Both the position numbers and the translations under genes were made by a program. Under the pieces are notes generated by a model, which ran no database searches, had not been told where the DNA came from, and worked only from the letters and a program-made list of their open reading frames with translations. Positions 9,707-18,597 of a stretch of DNA of 64,000 nt are shown piece after piece. Location of the stretch: positions 1,984,001 through 2,048,000 of the forward strand of contig NZ_CP064654.1 in assembly GCF_015529805.1 (NCBI RefSeq), read 5' to 3'. The DNA comes from Qipengyuania soli (GTDB taxonomy: Bacteria > Pseudomonadota > Alphaproteobacteria > Sphingomonadales > Sphingomonadaceae). How positions within the stretch are numbered: the stretch's first letter is position 1; each line of letters opens with the position of its first letter.

Positions 9707-10531
9707 ATGGCTACTGCACATCCGATATCAGCAGAAAATGGATCGGTCGCGCCGACAGCAAGTAATTGGAAGGCGGACGTTGACCGCTGGATTTATGTCT
9801 TCACTGCCGGGCTGATGTTCACACTGGTATTGATCGGCTTCGTTCCCGACTCGATGCGAAGGATCGCCGCAGTCAATGCTGGCGAATTGCCCCCGTTTCC
9901 ACCGATTCTGCATGTCCACGCCGTGTTGATGGGATCTTGGATCACCCTATTGCTCATTCAGTCGACGCTGATGGCCACTGGCAGGCGGAACTGGCACATG
10001 CAGACCGGCATAGCAGGATTATTCCTGCTGCCATCGATGGTCATCGCCGGATTCCTCTTGGTACCGGTGAGGCGAAGCCAGCTGGCGGAAATGATTGCCA
10101 ATGCTCCGGCTAATGTCGCCGCGCAGCTTCAGTCCGATCTCGTGCCCGTAGTCAACAATATCATGCTGCTCCAGATCCGAGCGGGCATACTTTTCGCGAT
10201 CCTCGCCAGTCTTGGCCTTTGGTTCCGCAAGCGGGATTCCGGGATGCACAAGCGCCTGATGTTCCTTGCGACACTGGTCCCGATGCCTGCAGCACTCGAT
10301 CGAATGGAGTTTCTGCCGCAATCCATGCCGGAAGGCACGATGACCGTCGAACTGTATCCGCTCGCGGTCATAGCGCCGATGTTCATCTGGGATCTTTTCC
10401 GTCTTGGACGAATCCACAAGGCATACTGGATCTGGATCGCGCTGACGGTTCCCGCAGCCTTGCTAACAGATCGCCTGTGGAGTTCGCCCGAGTGGTTTTC
10501 GATCGCGGCGAGAGTTGGCGGTCTGGGCTAG
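9707..10531 (+). CDS. Hypothetical seven-helix membrane protein
   Basis: The 274-residue protein has about seven hydrophobic helices and no recognised catalytic domain. Histidines sit near membrane boundaries: H-V-H-A-V-L-M-G-S-W in helix 2, W-H-M-Q-T-G before helix 3 and M-H-K-R-L-M before helix 5. This pattern recalls DUF2306-like and haem-binding membrane proteins, but that is only an impression. ATG 9707 is chosen because a strong G-G-G-G-G-A-G-G-G-A site lies immediately upstream; an in-frame GTG at 9671 has no such site. Its stop lies 7 bases from the end of the convergent ssb gene. Confidence 0.7.
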   Translation: MATAHPISAENGSVAPTASNWKADVDRWIYVFTAGLMFTLVLIGFVPDSMRRIAAVNAGELPPFPPILHVHAVLMGSWITLLLIQSTLMATGRRNWHMQTGIAGLFLLPSMVIAGFLLVPVRRSQLAEMIANAPANVAAQLQSDLVPVVNNIMLLQIRAGILFAILASLGLWFRKRDSGMHKRLMFLATLVPMPAALDRMEFLPQSMPEGTMTVELYPLAVIAPMFIWDLFRLGRIHKAYWIWIALTVPAALLTDRLWSSPEWFSIAARVGGLG

Positions 10532-10538
10532 CTGGGCC

Positions 10539-11066
10539 TCAGAACGGAATATCGTCGTCGAGATCGTCGTAGTTCGAGCCGCCGCCCGAGCCACCCGAAC
10601 CTTGGCCGCCGCCGCTGCGCCAGTTGTCGCTGCCGCCGCTCTGCTGGCTACCGCCACCCTGGTCCCACGAACCACCGCCGCGCTGGCCGCCGCCACCGCC
10701 GCCCGAACCGCCCTGCGGGCCGTCGAGCATGGTCAGAGTGCCGTTCATGCCGCGAATGACGACCTCGGTCGAATAGCGGTCCTGGCCGTTCTGGTCCTGC
10801 CACTTGCGGGTCTGGAGCGAGCCTTCGATATAGACCTTGCTCCCCTTGCGCAGGAAGCGTTCGACCACGCCAACGAGCCCTTCGGAGAAGATCGCCACCG
10901 TGTGCCACTCGGTGCGTTCCTGGCGCTCCCCGGTGTTGCGGTCCTTCCACGTCTCGCTGGTGGCGATGCGCAGGTTGGCAACCTTGCCACCGTTCTGGAA
11001 GCTGCGGATTTCCGGGTCTGCGCCCAGGTTTCCGATCAGCATGACTTTGTTGAGGCTACCGGCCAT
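10539..11066 (-). CDS. ssb: Single-stranded DNA-binding protein
   Basis: The 175-residue SSB has an OB fold in its first 110 residues ([15 protein letters not shown]). A Gly/Ser/Gln-rich linker follows, ending in the conserved acidic tip D-D-D-I-P-F that recruits repair and replication partners. It coats single-stranded DNA during replication, repair and recombination. Start 11066 corresponds to the usual M-A-G-S-L-N-K-V N-terminus. This is the chromosomal copy; a truncated ssb-like remnant occurs at 29157-29420 in the mobile element. Confidence 0.96.
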   Translation of the reverse strand: MAGSLNKVMLIGNLGADPEIRSFQNGGKVANLRIATSETWKDRNTGERQERTEWHTVAIFSEGLVGVVERFLRKGSKVYIEGSLQTRKWQDQNGQDRYSTEVVIRGMNGTLTMLDGPQGGSGGGGGGQRGGGSWDQGGGSQQSGGSDNWRSGGGQGSGGSGGGSNYDDLDDDIPF

Positions 11067-11147
11067 CGAATCGTCCCTTCGTATCTGTTGGCCTTGGCCT
11101 AACGAAGGGCCGGATGAGTCGCCACCCCTGCCCGGCCTTACCCACAC

Positions 11148-12995
11148 TCAGAGGCCGAGCGCGGTCGCAATCCAGAAGGTTAGTCCGGCAAAGGCGTAAG
11201 CAAGCGCAAACAGATAGCCAATCATGAAGGCAGGCCATTTCCACCCGTTTGTCTCGCGTCGCGCGACCGCGATGGTCGAGATGCACTGCGGGGCGAAGAC
11301 GAACCAGGCGAGGAAGGCGAGCGCGGTCGGAAGACTCCACAAGGCGGCGATCTTGTCCGTCACGCCGGCCGCAGCAACATCCTCGTCCTCGGCGTCAACC
11401 GCGTAGGTCGTCGCGAGGGCAGAAACGGCGACTTCGCGCGCCGCCATAGCGGGGATGAGCGCCAGACTGATCTCTCGATTGAAGCCGATCGGCTCCAGCA
11501 CCGGATGCATCACATCGGCAATCTTGCCCGCAATGCTGGCATCCATCTGGCTCTCTCCGGGCGCGGCCTTGGGGAAGCTCAGCATCAGCCAAAGGACGAT
11601 CGTGACCGTGAAGATGATGGTGCCCGCGCGACGCAGGAAAACCCAGGCGCGCTGCCACAGGCCGATCGCAAGGTCCTTGATCCGCGGCATCTGGTAGCGC
11701 GGCATTTCCATGATGAAACCGCTTGCTGCGCCTTTTGTCACCGTGTTGCGAAGTACAAGCGCTACGACCATCGCGCCGACTATCCCGGCAAGATAAAGTG
11801 CGAATAATACGAGACCCTGCAGACCGATGCCCGGCCCGACGCGGGTATCGGGAATGACGGCGGCGATGATCACGGCATAGACCGGGAGGCGCGCCGAACA
11901 TGTCATCAGCGGTGCCACCAGGATGGTCGTCAACCGGTCCTTCGCATCGGGAATGCTCCGGGTCGCCATGATTCCGGGAATGGCACAGGCGAAGCTGGAT
12001 AGTAGCGGGATGAAACTCTTCCCCGACAGGCCCACCCCCGCCATCAGACGGTCCATCAGGAACGCCGCGCGGGCCATGTAGCCGCTCGCTTCCATCACCA
12101 GGATGAAGAAGAACAGGATCACGATCTGCGGCAGGAAGACGACCACCGAGCCGACCCCTGCCAGAACACCTTCGGTGAGGAAATCGCGCAGGAAGCCGGA
12201 AGGTACGCTGTCGGACACTCCCTGCGACAGGCTCGCGACACCCGCCTCGAGCGCATCTGCGAATGGCGTCGCCCAGGCAAACACCGCCTGGAAGATAACG
12301 AACAGCAACGCGAACAGGATGACCGGCCCGATCCAGGGATTGAGCAGGACCCGGTCGACACCGTTCTCGATTGTGTGCCGGGTCGACTTCGAAAGGATAG
12401 CGGCACGCGCCATGTGCTTTGCCGACAGTCGGCGTTCGGGCAGCGTCAGGTGCCACTGGCGATGCGCCTCCTCGTCGGCATGGGTTTCCGCTTCGGCAAT
12501 TGCGGCGGCCAGTTCCGCGAGGCCGCGGCGGCGTACCGCCACGGTGGAGACGACCGGCACGCCAAGTGCTGCGGAAAGCGCGGCGGGATCGAGCGTCAGC
12601 CCGTCGCGCTCCGCGAGGTCGATCATGTTGAGCGCGACGATAGTCGGGCGGCCGAGTTCGAGCACTTCCTGCGCAAAGACGAGGTGCTGCTCGAGATTAG
12701 CCGCATCGACGACGAGGATGATGACATCCGGCTGCGCCTCACCCTCGAACTCTCCGTGGACGACCTTGCGCGTGACCTCCTCGTCGGGACTCGCGGCATC
12801 GAAGCTGTAGGAGCCCGGCAGGTCGATGAGTTCAACCGGCTCGCCGCTCGGCAGCATCAGGCGGCCAGCCTTCCGCTCGACGGTGACGCCGGGGTAGTTG
12901 GCGATCTTCTGGCGTGCGCCGGTCAGCGCGTTGAACAGCGCGCTCTTGCCCGCGTTGGGATTGCCCACGAGGGCAGCGGTCCGCTTGCGGGTCAT
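11148..12995 (-). CDS. feoB: FeoB, ferrous iron transporter
   Basis: The 615-residue protein has an N-terminal G domain (G1 G-N-P-N-A-G-K-S, G3 D-L-P-G-S-Y, G4 N-M-I-D) and a C-terminal membrane domain with two gate motifs. It imports Fe(II) across the inner membrane, driven by or coupled to GTP hydrolysis. The length fits the shorter FeoB form of alphaproteobacteria. The start overlaps the stop of feoA (ATGA), so the pair is co-translated. No FeoC follows. Confidence 0.96.
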   Translation of the reverse strand: MTRKRTAALVGNPNAGKSALFNALTGARQKIANYPGVTVERKAGRLMLPSGEPVELIDLPGSYSFDAASPDEEVTRKVVHGEFEGEAQPDVIILVVDAANLEQHLVFAQEVLELGRPTIVALNMIDLAERDGLTLDPAALSAALGVPVVSTVAVRRRGLAELAAAIAEAETHADEEAHRQWHLTLPERRLSAKHMARAAILSKSTRHTIENGVDRVLLNPWIGPVILFALLFVIFQAVFAWATPFADALEAGVASLSQGVSDSVPSGFLRDFLTEGVLAGVGSVVVFLPQIVILFFFILVMEASGYMARAAFLMDRLMAGVGLSGKSFIPLLSSFACAIPGIMATRSIPDAKDRLTTILVAPLMTCSARLPVYAVIIAAVIPDTRVGPGIGLQGLVLFALYLAGIVGAMVVALVLRNTVTKGAASGFIMEMPRYQMPRIKDLAIGLWQRAWVFLRRAGTIIFTVTIVLWLMLSFPKAAPGESQMDASIAGKIADVMHPVLEPIGFNREISLALIPAMAAREVAVSALATTYAVDAEDEDVAAAGVTDKIAALWSLPTALAFLAWFVFAPQCISTIAVARRETNGWKWPAFMIGYLFALAYAFAGLTFWIATALGL

Positions 12996-13231
12996 GCCGG
13001 CTCCACCTCGATCGCAAGCGCATGGCTGCGGCGCAGGGCGATGGTCATGCGCCCGATGCGGATGGCGAGAGGATCACGCGTGCCGAAAATCCCGCGATGG
13101 ATGACGGCTATCTCGGCCCCTTCGTCGACGCCGAGCGCCTTGAGGCGCTTGCCCTCGTCGGAAGCAAGGGCGTCCCAGTCGACGGAGACGATCCGGGCAG
13201 ATTTCTCGTGTTCGCAGGAGTCGAGCGTCAT
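12992..13231 (-). CDS. feoA: FeoA, ferrous iron transport accessory protein
   Basis: This small SH3-like protein of 79 residues stimulates FeoB. It shows the usual layout: A-R-I-V-S-V-D-W, G-K-R-L-K-A-L-G-V-D-E-G-A-E-I-A-V and a C-terminal strand pair. ATG 13231 is preferred; the frame is open to an upstream ATG at 13294, but that extension does not resemble FeoA. It overlaps feoB by four bases. An AT-richer patch (A-T-T-A-T-C-A-A-T) about 35 bases upstream could hold an iron-responsive operator, but no clear Fur or Irr site could be assigned. Confidence 0.88.
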   Translation of the reverse strand: MTLDSCEHEKSARIVSVDWDALASDEGKRLKALGVDEGAEIAVIHRGIFGTRDPLAIRIGRMTIALRRSHALAIEVEPA

Positions 13232-13352
13232 GCACCTGCCGCTGCCAGAAGCGAGGCGTTGTTGCAACCGATTATCAATAGCGGGTGGCGTCATGCGGTC
13301 GCACTAGATGCAGCGCGTCCGCTGGTCCTTGATGCCTGTCAAAGTGGGCGGA

Positions 13353-14012
13353 TCAGCGAGCAGGATAGCGCAAACGGCCGAGAAAGCGCGACATGCTGAA
13401 ATGCTCGCGCTCAGGGTTGAGCCACTTGGCCTTCACCTTCTCGAACTTCATCACGCCTTCAATCCGGCGATCGAGAAAGGCGCGAGTCTCTGCCTTGTCC
13501 TCGCTTTCGTCGTCGACGAACACGGCCAGGGTCGCCCCGTATAGCGAGGCGAGGATCGCGCGCTTGGTGTAGTGGTTGTAGTCGGTCGCCGTGTCGCCGG
13601 CGAGGCGCCACATGATGTCGGCGCTATTCCATCCGGTTTTCAGCGATTTCGCTGCATTCTGAGGCATGGCCATGATGGCGAGTGCACGTCGCAATGCTTC
13701 CTCGCGACCGGCCACGGCATCAAGACGGAATTGCACCAGGTTGCGGATGCGCTCACGGATTTTCATTTGCGCGAGCCGGGTGGCCGGCAATTCCGCCTCC
13801 ATTGCCAGGTCGATCGTGTCGATCCAGGCAGTGATCATGCCCAAGGCACCATCGTCCTTGAACGCGAGCCGCGCCACATCATGATCGGCGCCAACCTGAT
13901 TTGCAGCTGCCTCGAGCGCCGCGTCGCTCCAGCCGTCGAAAATGGCTGCATCGGCGATTGCCGGAGCGAGAACGAGGCGCAGTTCGTCGAGGGTCAGGTC
14001 GGCAACTTCCAT
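13353..14012 (-). CDS. COQ9 family ubiquinone biosynthesis protein
   Basis: The 219-residue protein is related to mitochondrial COQ9, a TetR-like fold that binds lipid and presents quinone intermediates to the hydroxylase COQ7. The family segment is clear: W-N-S-A-D-I-M-W-R-L-A-G-D, then D-Y-N-H-Y-T-K-R and L-A-S-L-Y-G-A-T-L-A-V-F. The C-terminal D-R-R-I-E-G-V-M-K-F-E-K is also typical. In COQ9 this lies in the lipid-binding TetR-like dimer. It follows the ankyrin gene on the same strand with a two-base gap. Confidence 0.9.
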   Translation of the reverse strand: MEVADLTLDELRLVLAPAIADAAIFDGWSDAALEAAANQVGADHDVARLAFKDDGALGMITAWIDTIDLAMEAELPATRLAQMKIRERIRNLVQFRLDAVAGREEALRRALAIMAMPQNAAKSLKTGWNSADIMWRLAGDTATDYNHYTKRAILASLYGATLAVFVDDESEDKAETRAFLDRRIEGVMKFEKVKAKWLNPEREHFSMSRFLGRLRYPAR

Positions 14013-14014
14013 GG

Positions 14015-14620
14015 CTATTTCGGACCGTAGGTCTGGGCCGGGGCACCACGTTCGCTTACGGCCTTTTCGATTTCGTCGAGCACCTGCGAGCGATTCCCCA
14101 TCAGCTTGGCATAGTCGCTGGCCGAGCGCCCGGAATTGTCGGGCCGCGAGGGATCGGCGCCTTTGGCGATAAGCATACGGATCATGGCCGTATCGCGGCG
14201 GTGCACTGCGGAAATCAGCGGGGTCTCCCCCGCACTGTTCGTCGGATCGACGTGCGCACCCTTATCGAGCAGGATCTCGATTCCCTCGGTAAAACCGAGC
14301 TGGGCGGCGACTTCGAGCGGACTCGTGCCGTCCCTGGATTCGATGTTCGGGTTTGCGCCCTTGCCCAGCAGGAAACGCAACCACACCGGATCGCGGCGCT
14401 GGGTGACAATGTGCAGCGCAGTCTCGCCACTGGTGATGTCGCGGGTATTCACCAGCACGTTGCCGGGCTGGTTGAGCATTTCGAGCGCCTTGTCGCCATC
14501 GCGATCCTTTACCGCTTCGAGGAACTCATACCCCTCGCGCTTGGATTGTGCGAAGACCGGCGAGGCCACCAGAGCCAGTGCCGCAATGCCGAATGCTGCC
14601 TGAAGTGCGCGCCGTACCAC
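14015..14620 (-). CDS. Exported ankyrin-repeat protein
   Basis: The 201-residue protein has an N-terminal signal (A-A-F-G-I-A-A-L-A-L-V-A-S-P-V-F-A) and about four ankyrin repeats. Typical repeat cores are G-E-T-A-L-H-I-V, D-G-T-S-P-L-E-V-A-A-Q-L-G, A-G-E-T-P-L-I-S-A-V-H and S-G-R-S-A-S-D-Y-A-K. It is predicted periplasmic and likely to act through protein binding. The partner is unknown. It probably shares a transcript with COQ9 immediately downstream. Confidence 0.85.
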   Translation of the reverse strand: MVRRALQAAFGIAALALVASPVFAQSKREGYEFLEAVKDRDGDKALEMLNQPGNVLVNTRDITSGETALHIVTQRRDPVWLRFLLGKGANPNIESRDGTSPLEVAAQLGFTEGIEILLDKGAHVDPTNSAGETPLISAVHRRDTAMIRMLIAKGADPSRPDNSGRSASDYAKLMGNRSQVLDEIEKAVSERGAPAQTYGPK

Positions 14621-14691
14621 GTATCGATTCCCTGTCGTTTTTCCGCAATCCTATAGGGGAGCCACCCTTGAAGAGTGGCGGTTAGCAGACC

Positions 14692-15306
14692 ATGAACCGC
14701 TATGCCATGCCTCGTCTGAAAAGCCTGAGTTTCGCCCTGCCGCTCGCTGCAATCACCATGCTGGGTGGGTGCGGCGACAAGGTTCCCGCCGAACGCCCTC
14801 CATTGGAAGGCGCGGCGCTTGGTGGTGATTTCACGCTGACCTCCGAGGATGGAAAGCCTCTCAGCTGGAACGATTTCCAGGGCAAGTACCGGACGATCTA
14901 CTTCGGCTATACGTTCTGTCCCGATGTCTGTCCGGTCGATACGCAGCGCGCCATGGCGGGCCTCAAGCAATTCGAGAAGGCGCACCCCGATCTCGGTGCC
15001 AGGGTCCAGCCGTTCTTCGTCGGCGTCGACACCCAGCGCGACACGCCTGAGGTGCTGCGCGAATTCACAGACAACTTTCACCCGCGTCTGATCGGGCTGA
15101 CGGGTGACGAGAAGACATTGACCGAGGTTGCCGCGAAGTTCGCCGCAAGCTTCTCGAAGGGCGAACCCGCACCTGGCGGCGGCTATCTCGTGAACCATAC
15201 CAATGTCACCCTTCTGTTCGGACCCAAGGGCGAACCGATTGCGACTCTGCCGACCGATGAAGGCGCCGAAGCGGTCGCTGCGGAATTGGAAAAATGGGTG
15301 CATTAA
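14692..15306 (+). CDS. SCO family copper-chaperone lipoprotein
   Basis: The 204-residue thioredoxin-fold protein has a lipoprotein signal (M-L-G-G-C, Cys at about 27). The copper motif T-F-C-P-D-V-C-P and the downstream H-T-N-V-T ligand histidine are present. SCO proteins deliver copper to the CuA centre of cytochrome c oxidase or act as thiol reductants. A second ATG at 14707 is possible; both keep the signal peptide. Its end overlaps the start of the YcgN-like gene by 13 bases. Confidence 0.9.
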   Translation: MNRYAMPRLKSLSFALPLAAITMLGGCGDKVPAERPPLEGAALGGDFTLTSEDGKPLSWNDFQGKYRTIYFGYTFCPDVCPVDTQRAMAGLKQFEKAHPDLGARVQPFFVGVDTQRDTPEVLREFTDNFHPRLIGLTGDEKTLTEVAAKFAASFSKGEPAPGGGYLVNHTNVTLLFGPKGEPIATLPTDEGAEAVAAELEKWVH

Positions 15307-15788
15307 GGGAACGTTTCTGGGAGCTGCCGCTCTCGGCGCTCAACAATGATGAATGGGAGGCCCTGTGCGACGGATGCGGGCGGTGTTGCCTGCACAAGGT
15401 CGAATACGAGGACACGGGCGAAATCGAGCAGACCAATGTCGCCTGCAAGCTGCTCGACACGCAGACTGCCCGCTGCACCGACTACAAGCACCGCAAGGCC
15501 TTCGTCCCCGACTGCCTCCGCCTGACGCTCAAGATCGTCGACAGCGTCTCGTGGCTGCCGCCGACGTGCGCCTATCGCCTGCGCGCCGATGGCGACCTGC
15601 TGCCGCGCTGGCACTACCTGATTTCGGGTGACCGCGAGGACGTGGTGCGTGCCGGCGTATCGGTCGCCGGCCGGGTTATACCGGAAGACATGGCCGGCCC
15701 GCTCGAACACCATATCGTTGAATGGGAAGACCCCGAGGATTGGGACGGAGAGGACGATTGGGGCGAGCACGGCGAGGCGCCGGCATGA
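15294..15788 (+). CDS. YcgN-family cysteine cluster protein (UPF0260)
   Basis: The 164-residue protein has the YkgJ-like cysteine cluster: C-D-G-C-G-R-C-C near the N-terminus, then T-N-V-A-C-K-L-L-D, R-C-T-D-Y and P-D-C-L-R-L. The cysteines are thought to bind zinc or an iron-sulfur cluster; the function is unknown. The C-terminal S-V-A-G-R-V-I-P-E-D region is characteristic of the UPF0260 family. It is linked by overlaps to the SCO gene upstream and the SprT-like gene downstream (ATGA). Confidence 0.88.
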   Translation: MGALRERFWELPLSALNNDEWEALCDGCGRCCLHKVEYEDTGEIEQTNVACKLLDTQTARCTDYKHRKAFVPDCLRLTLKIVDSVSWLPPTCAYRLRADGDLLPRWHYLISGDREDVVRAGVSVAGRVIPEDMAGPLEHHIVEWEDPEDWDGEDDWGEHGEAPA

Positions 15789-16507
15789 TCGACTGGATGC
15801 GCCGCGAGCCCGAAGACCCGGTGGTCGAGATCGCGGGCAAGCTCCTGCCGGTCGAACTCACACGCAACCGGCGCGCCAAGCGACTGACCCTGCGCCTCGC
15901 ACCCGATGGCAGTGCGATCCGGATTACCCTGCCCCACTGGTGCCGCTCCGCCGAAGCGGTTGCATTCGCTCGCTCGCGCACGGCATGGCTCGAACAGCAG
16001 TTGGCCAAGGTGCCCGCAAAACGCGATCCGGTAAACGAAGGCAGACTGCTGCACCGAGGCCGCGAGATCGTCATCGACTGGCGCAGCGACGCACCTCGCA
16101 GGCCGCTGCTGACGGACGAGGCATTGGTGGTGGGCGGCCCGCAGGAAACCCTCTCGAAGCGCCTCCACCGCTGGCTGGAGAGCGAAGCCCTGCGGCTCTT
16201 CGCCGAGGATGCGAGGCATTATTGTGCGAGGGCCGACCTCGACACTGCCCAAGTACGCCTGACCCGGGCAAAGCGACGCTGGGGCAGTTGTTCGAGCGAA
16301 GGCATCCTGCGACTCAACTGGCGGCTGGTACAGGCCCCCGACGCGGTGCGCCGCTCCGTGGTCGCGCACGAGGTCGCCCACCTCGTCCATTTCGACCATT
16401 CCCCCGCCTTCCACGCCCTGCTCGACCGACTGTTCGAAGGCGACATCGATCTTGCCAATGGCTGGCTGAGCCGCAACGGCCGCACGCTCTACGCCAGCTT
16501 CGACTGA
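15785..16507 (+). CDS. YgjP-like zinc metallopeptidase (M48/SprT-like)
   Basis: The 240-residue protein matches the YgjP family (DUF45). The zinc site H-E-V-A-H lies near residue 195, with the third ligand in H-S-P-A-F-H shortly after, preceded by the family signature R-R-W-G-S-C. Substrate is unknown. Start 15785 overlaps the YcgN-like stop (ATGA) and is preferred to upstream in-frame starts that would extend into that gene. It is the third gene of an apparent SCO, YcgN and YgjP run. Confidence 0.85.
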   Translation: MIDWMRREPEDPVVEIAGKLLPVELTRNRRAKRLTLRLAPDGSAIRITLPHWCRSAEAVAFARSRTAWLEQQLAKVPAKRDPVNEGRLLHRGREIVIDWRSDAPRRPLLTDEALVVGGPQETLSKRLHRWLESEALRLFAEDARHYCARADLDTAQVRLTRAKRRWGSCSSEGILRLNWRLVQAPDAVRRSVVAHEVAHLVHFDHSPAFHALLDRLFEGDIDLANGWLSRNGRTLYASFD

Positions 16508-16551
16508 GCGCCCCACTGGCGCGAACGGGCAAAGCGCCCTATCTAGCCCCC

Positions 16552-17007
16552 ATGCGCATGGTCAGCAGATTCAATGTGAAGTCGGGTGCATCCGACTTGT
16601 GGGAATACATCCGCGAACCACGGCCTTACCGCTGGACGTTCCTCTTTATGTCGTTTGCACTGACCTTCGGCCTGCTCTGGTCGTTCATGCAGGAATCGGT
16701 TTTCGTCCCGCCGGACAAGCCGAGGGTGGTCTTCATTTCGACCTTCGCTGAAGGACGCAGTGACGAGGAAATCCGCCGCACCAACCTCGAAAACCAGAAG
16801 CGCAAGGAGGCCCGAGAGGCCGAACTCGCAAAGCTGCGCGAGAAGAAGGTCGATGCGTACAAGGCGCTCGGCCGGGCGACCGGCGTCGATGTCGACTCCA
16901 TGGCCGCGCAAGCCAAGGTCGACAATGCTCGAGAGGCCGCAGCTGCCGAAGCCCGGCAGAAGGAACTTTATCAGGCGAGCAGGACGGTTGGCGACAAGCC
17001 CGAGTGA
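16552..17007 (+). CDS. Hypothetical single-pass membrane protein with coiled coil
   Basis: The 151-residue protein is of unknown function. It has one membrane segment at about 29-44 (T-F-L-F-M-S-F-A-L-T-F-G-L-L-W) and a charged, Ala/Lys/Glu/Arg-rich C-terminal half likely to form a coiled coil. The segment V-F-V-P-P-D-K-P-R-V-V-F-I-S-T-F-A-E-G-R-S-D-E links the two and looks conserved in sphingomonads, although that cannot be checked here. Two adjacent ATGs (16552 and 16558) are possible starts. It overlaps the start of ribD. Confidence 0.65.
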   Translation: MRMVSRFNVKSGASDLWEYIREPRPYRWTFLFMSFALTFGLLWSFMQESVFVPPDKPRVVFISTFAEGRSDEEIRRTNLENQKRKEAREAELAKLREKKVDAYKALGRATGVDVDSMAAQAKVDNAREAAAAEARQKELYQASRTVGDKPE

Positions 17008-17962
17008 CGCGCGCTGGCTGGCTGCGGCAGCAAGGCTGGCTGGACGCGCTCGCCCGCTCAGCCGCCCCAACCCGGCAGTCGGATGCATCATAGTCAGCGG
17101 TGACAAGGTCGTTGGCAGGGGATGGACCGGTGACGGTGGCCGTCCGCATGCCGAAGCAGTCGCCTTGGGACAGGCAGGCGATTCCGCACGCGGGGCCACT
17201 GCCTATGTCACGCTCGAGCCGTGCGCCCATCAATCGCAACGTGGACCCGCGTGCTCGCACCTTCTCGCACAATCCGGACTCGCACGGGTTGTTGCCGGGG
17301 TCGAAGACCCTGATCCGCGAACGGCGGGCAGCGGCTTTGCTCACCTTCGTGCGGCAGGCATTGTCGCCGAAGTGTATCCCTGCGACGATGCTCGCGCCAG
17401 CCTTGCAGGTTATCTCATCCGCGCTGAATTTGGCCGTCCGCATGTCACGCTCAAGCTCGCCACATCGCTCGACGGCTGCATCGCGACCGCTGCGGGCGAG
17501 AGCCAGTGGATCACCGGCGAAGTGGCCCGAGCCCATGTCCATTCGCGCCGCGCCATGGCCGATGCCATACTCGTCGGGGGAGGCACTTGGCGTTCGGACA
17601 AGCCCCGCCTCGACGTGCGACTGCCAGGCATCGAGAGCCGCAGTCCCCAACGCGTACTCCTCACCCGTGGCGTCCCTCCCGACGGGGTGAAGGTCATCAA
17701 TGCTCCGGGCCAGATCGCCGCACTGGAAGGGGTTCAGTATCTCTATCTCGAAGGCGGCGGCATGACTGCCGCGAGTTTTCTCGCTGAGGATCTCGTCGAT
17801 CGCATAGAGCTCTACCGCGCACCCATCGTCATCGGCCATGGTCGGCAAGCCCTGGGCGAGATCGGACTCGACCGGCTGGCAGACGCGCATGGCCGCTGGA
17901 CCCTTGTCGAACGCCGCCAGCTTGGCAGCGACACATACGAAGCCTACAGCCGCACGCGCTGA
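16988..17962 (+). CDS. ribD: RibD, bifunctional riboflavin deaminase-reductase
   Basis: The 324-residue enzyme performs the second and third steps of riboflavin synthesis. The N-terminal deaminase has the zinc site H-A-E and L-E-P-C-A-H-x7-C; the C-terminal reductase begins K-L-A-T-S-L-D-G-C-I-A. No ATG or GTG suits the family N-terminus. TTG 16988 places it correctly (A-T-S-P-S-D-A-R-W-L) and overlaps the preceding gene by 20 bases, so an unusual start is proposed. ribE follows after 17 bases. The deaminase cysteine spacing is slightly longer than the textbook one. Confidence 0.9.
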   Translation: MATSPSDARWLAAAARLAGRARPLSRPNPAVGCIIVSGDKVVGRGWTGDGGRPHAEAVALGQAGDSARGATAYVTLEPCAHQSQRGPACSHLLAQSGLARVVAGVEDPDPRTAGSGFAHLRAAGIVAEVYPCDDARASLAGYLIRAEFGRPHVTLKLATSLDGCIATAAGESQWITGEVARAHVHSRRAMADAILVGGGTWRSDKPRLDVRLPGIESRSPQRVLLTRGVPPDGVKVINAPGQIAALEGVQYLYLEGGGMTAASFLAEDLVDRIELYRAPIVIGHGRQALGEIGLDRLADAHGRWTLVERRQLGSDTYEAYSRTR

Positions 17963-17979
17963 CAGGAGAGAAGACCCGC

Positions 17980-18597
17980 ATGTTCACCGGTATCGTCACC
18001 GCCATCGGAACCATCGAAAGCGCCGAGCAGCGCGGCGACCTGCGGGTTACCGTCGCCTGCCCTTTCGATCCCGACGCGATCGATATCGGCGCTTCGATTG
18101 CCTGCTCGGGCGTCTGCCTGACGGTCGTCGCATTGGGAGGCACGAAAGGTGACGCCCGCTTGGTCTTCGATGTGTCCGGCGAAACGGTGAGCTGCACGCG
18201 CCCCGGCATGTGGGGCGAAGGGGCGAAGCTCAATCTGGAGACCGCATTGAAGCTCGGCGACGAACTCGGCGGGCACCTTGTCACAGGGCACGTCGACGGC
18301 GTCGGGCAGGTTGTTCTGGCACGCGACGAGGGAGGGTCGAGAAAGCTCGCCTTCCGCATCGGCCGCGAGCTTGCGCTTTTCGTGGCACCAAAGGGTTCGA
18401 TCACCGTCGATGGCGTATCGCTGACCGTGAACGATGTGCGCGACCGCAGCGACGGTACCTGCGACTTCGCGGTGAACATCATCCCGCACACTGCCGAGGT
18501 GACGACCCTTGGCCAGCTGGCAGAAGGTGACCGGGTCAATCTCGAGATCGACGTGCTGGCGCGCTACCTCAAGCGGATGCAGGCGCTGGCCGGCTAG
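17980..18597 (+). CDS. ribE: RibE, riboflavin synthase alpha chain
   Basis: The 205-residue protein joins two lumazine molecules to make riboflavin. It opens with the invariant M-F-T-G-I-V and consists of two tandem lumazine-binding barrels: S-I-A-C-S-G-V-C-L-T-V near residue 45 and S-I-T-V-D-G-V-S-L-T-V-N near residue 140. The G-H-L-V-T-G-H-V-D-G link motif lies between. It is downstream of ribD in an apparent operon. Its stop shares the bases C-T-A-G with the stop of the convergent TIR gene. Confidence 0.95.
   Translation: MFTGIVTAIGTIESAEQRGDLRVTVACPFDPDAIDIGASIACSGVCLTVVALGGTKGDARLVFDVSGETVSCTRPGMWGEGAKLNLETALKLGDELGGHLVTGHVDGVGQVVLARDEGGSRKLAFRIGRELALFVAPKGSITVDGVSLTVNDVRDRSDGTCDFAVNIIPHTAEVTTLGQLAEGDRVNLEIDVLARYLKRMQALAG

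Noticed and set aside
13262-13275. Fur, Irr or FNR box upstream of feoA
   Set aside because: The AT-rich patch has one half-site-like stretch but lacks the second half of any of the consensus sites.
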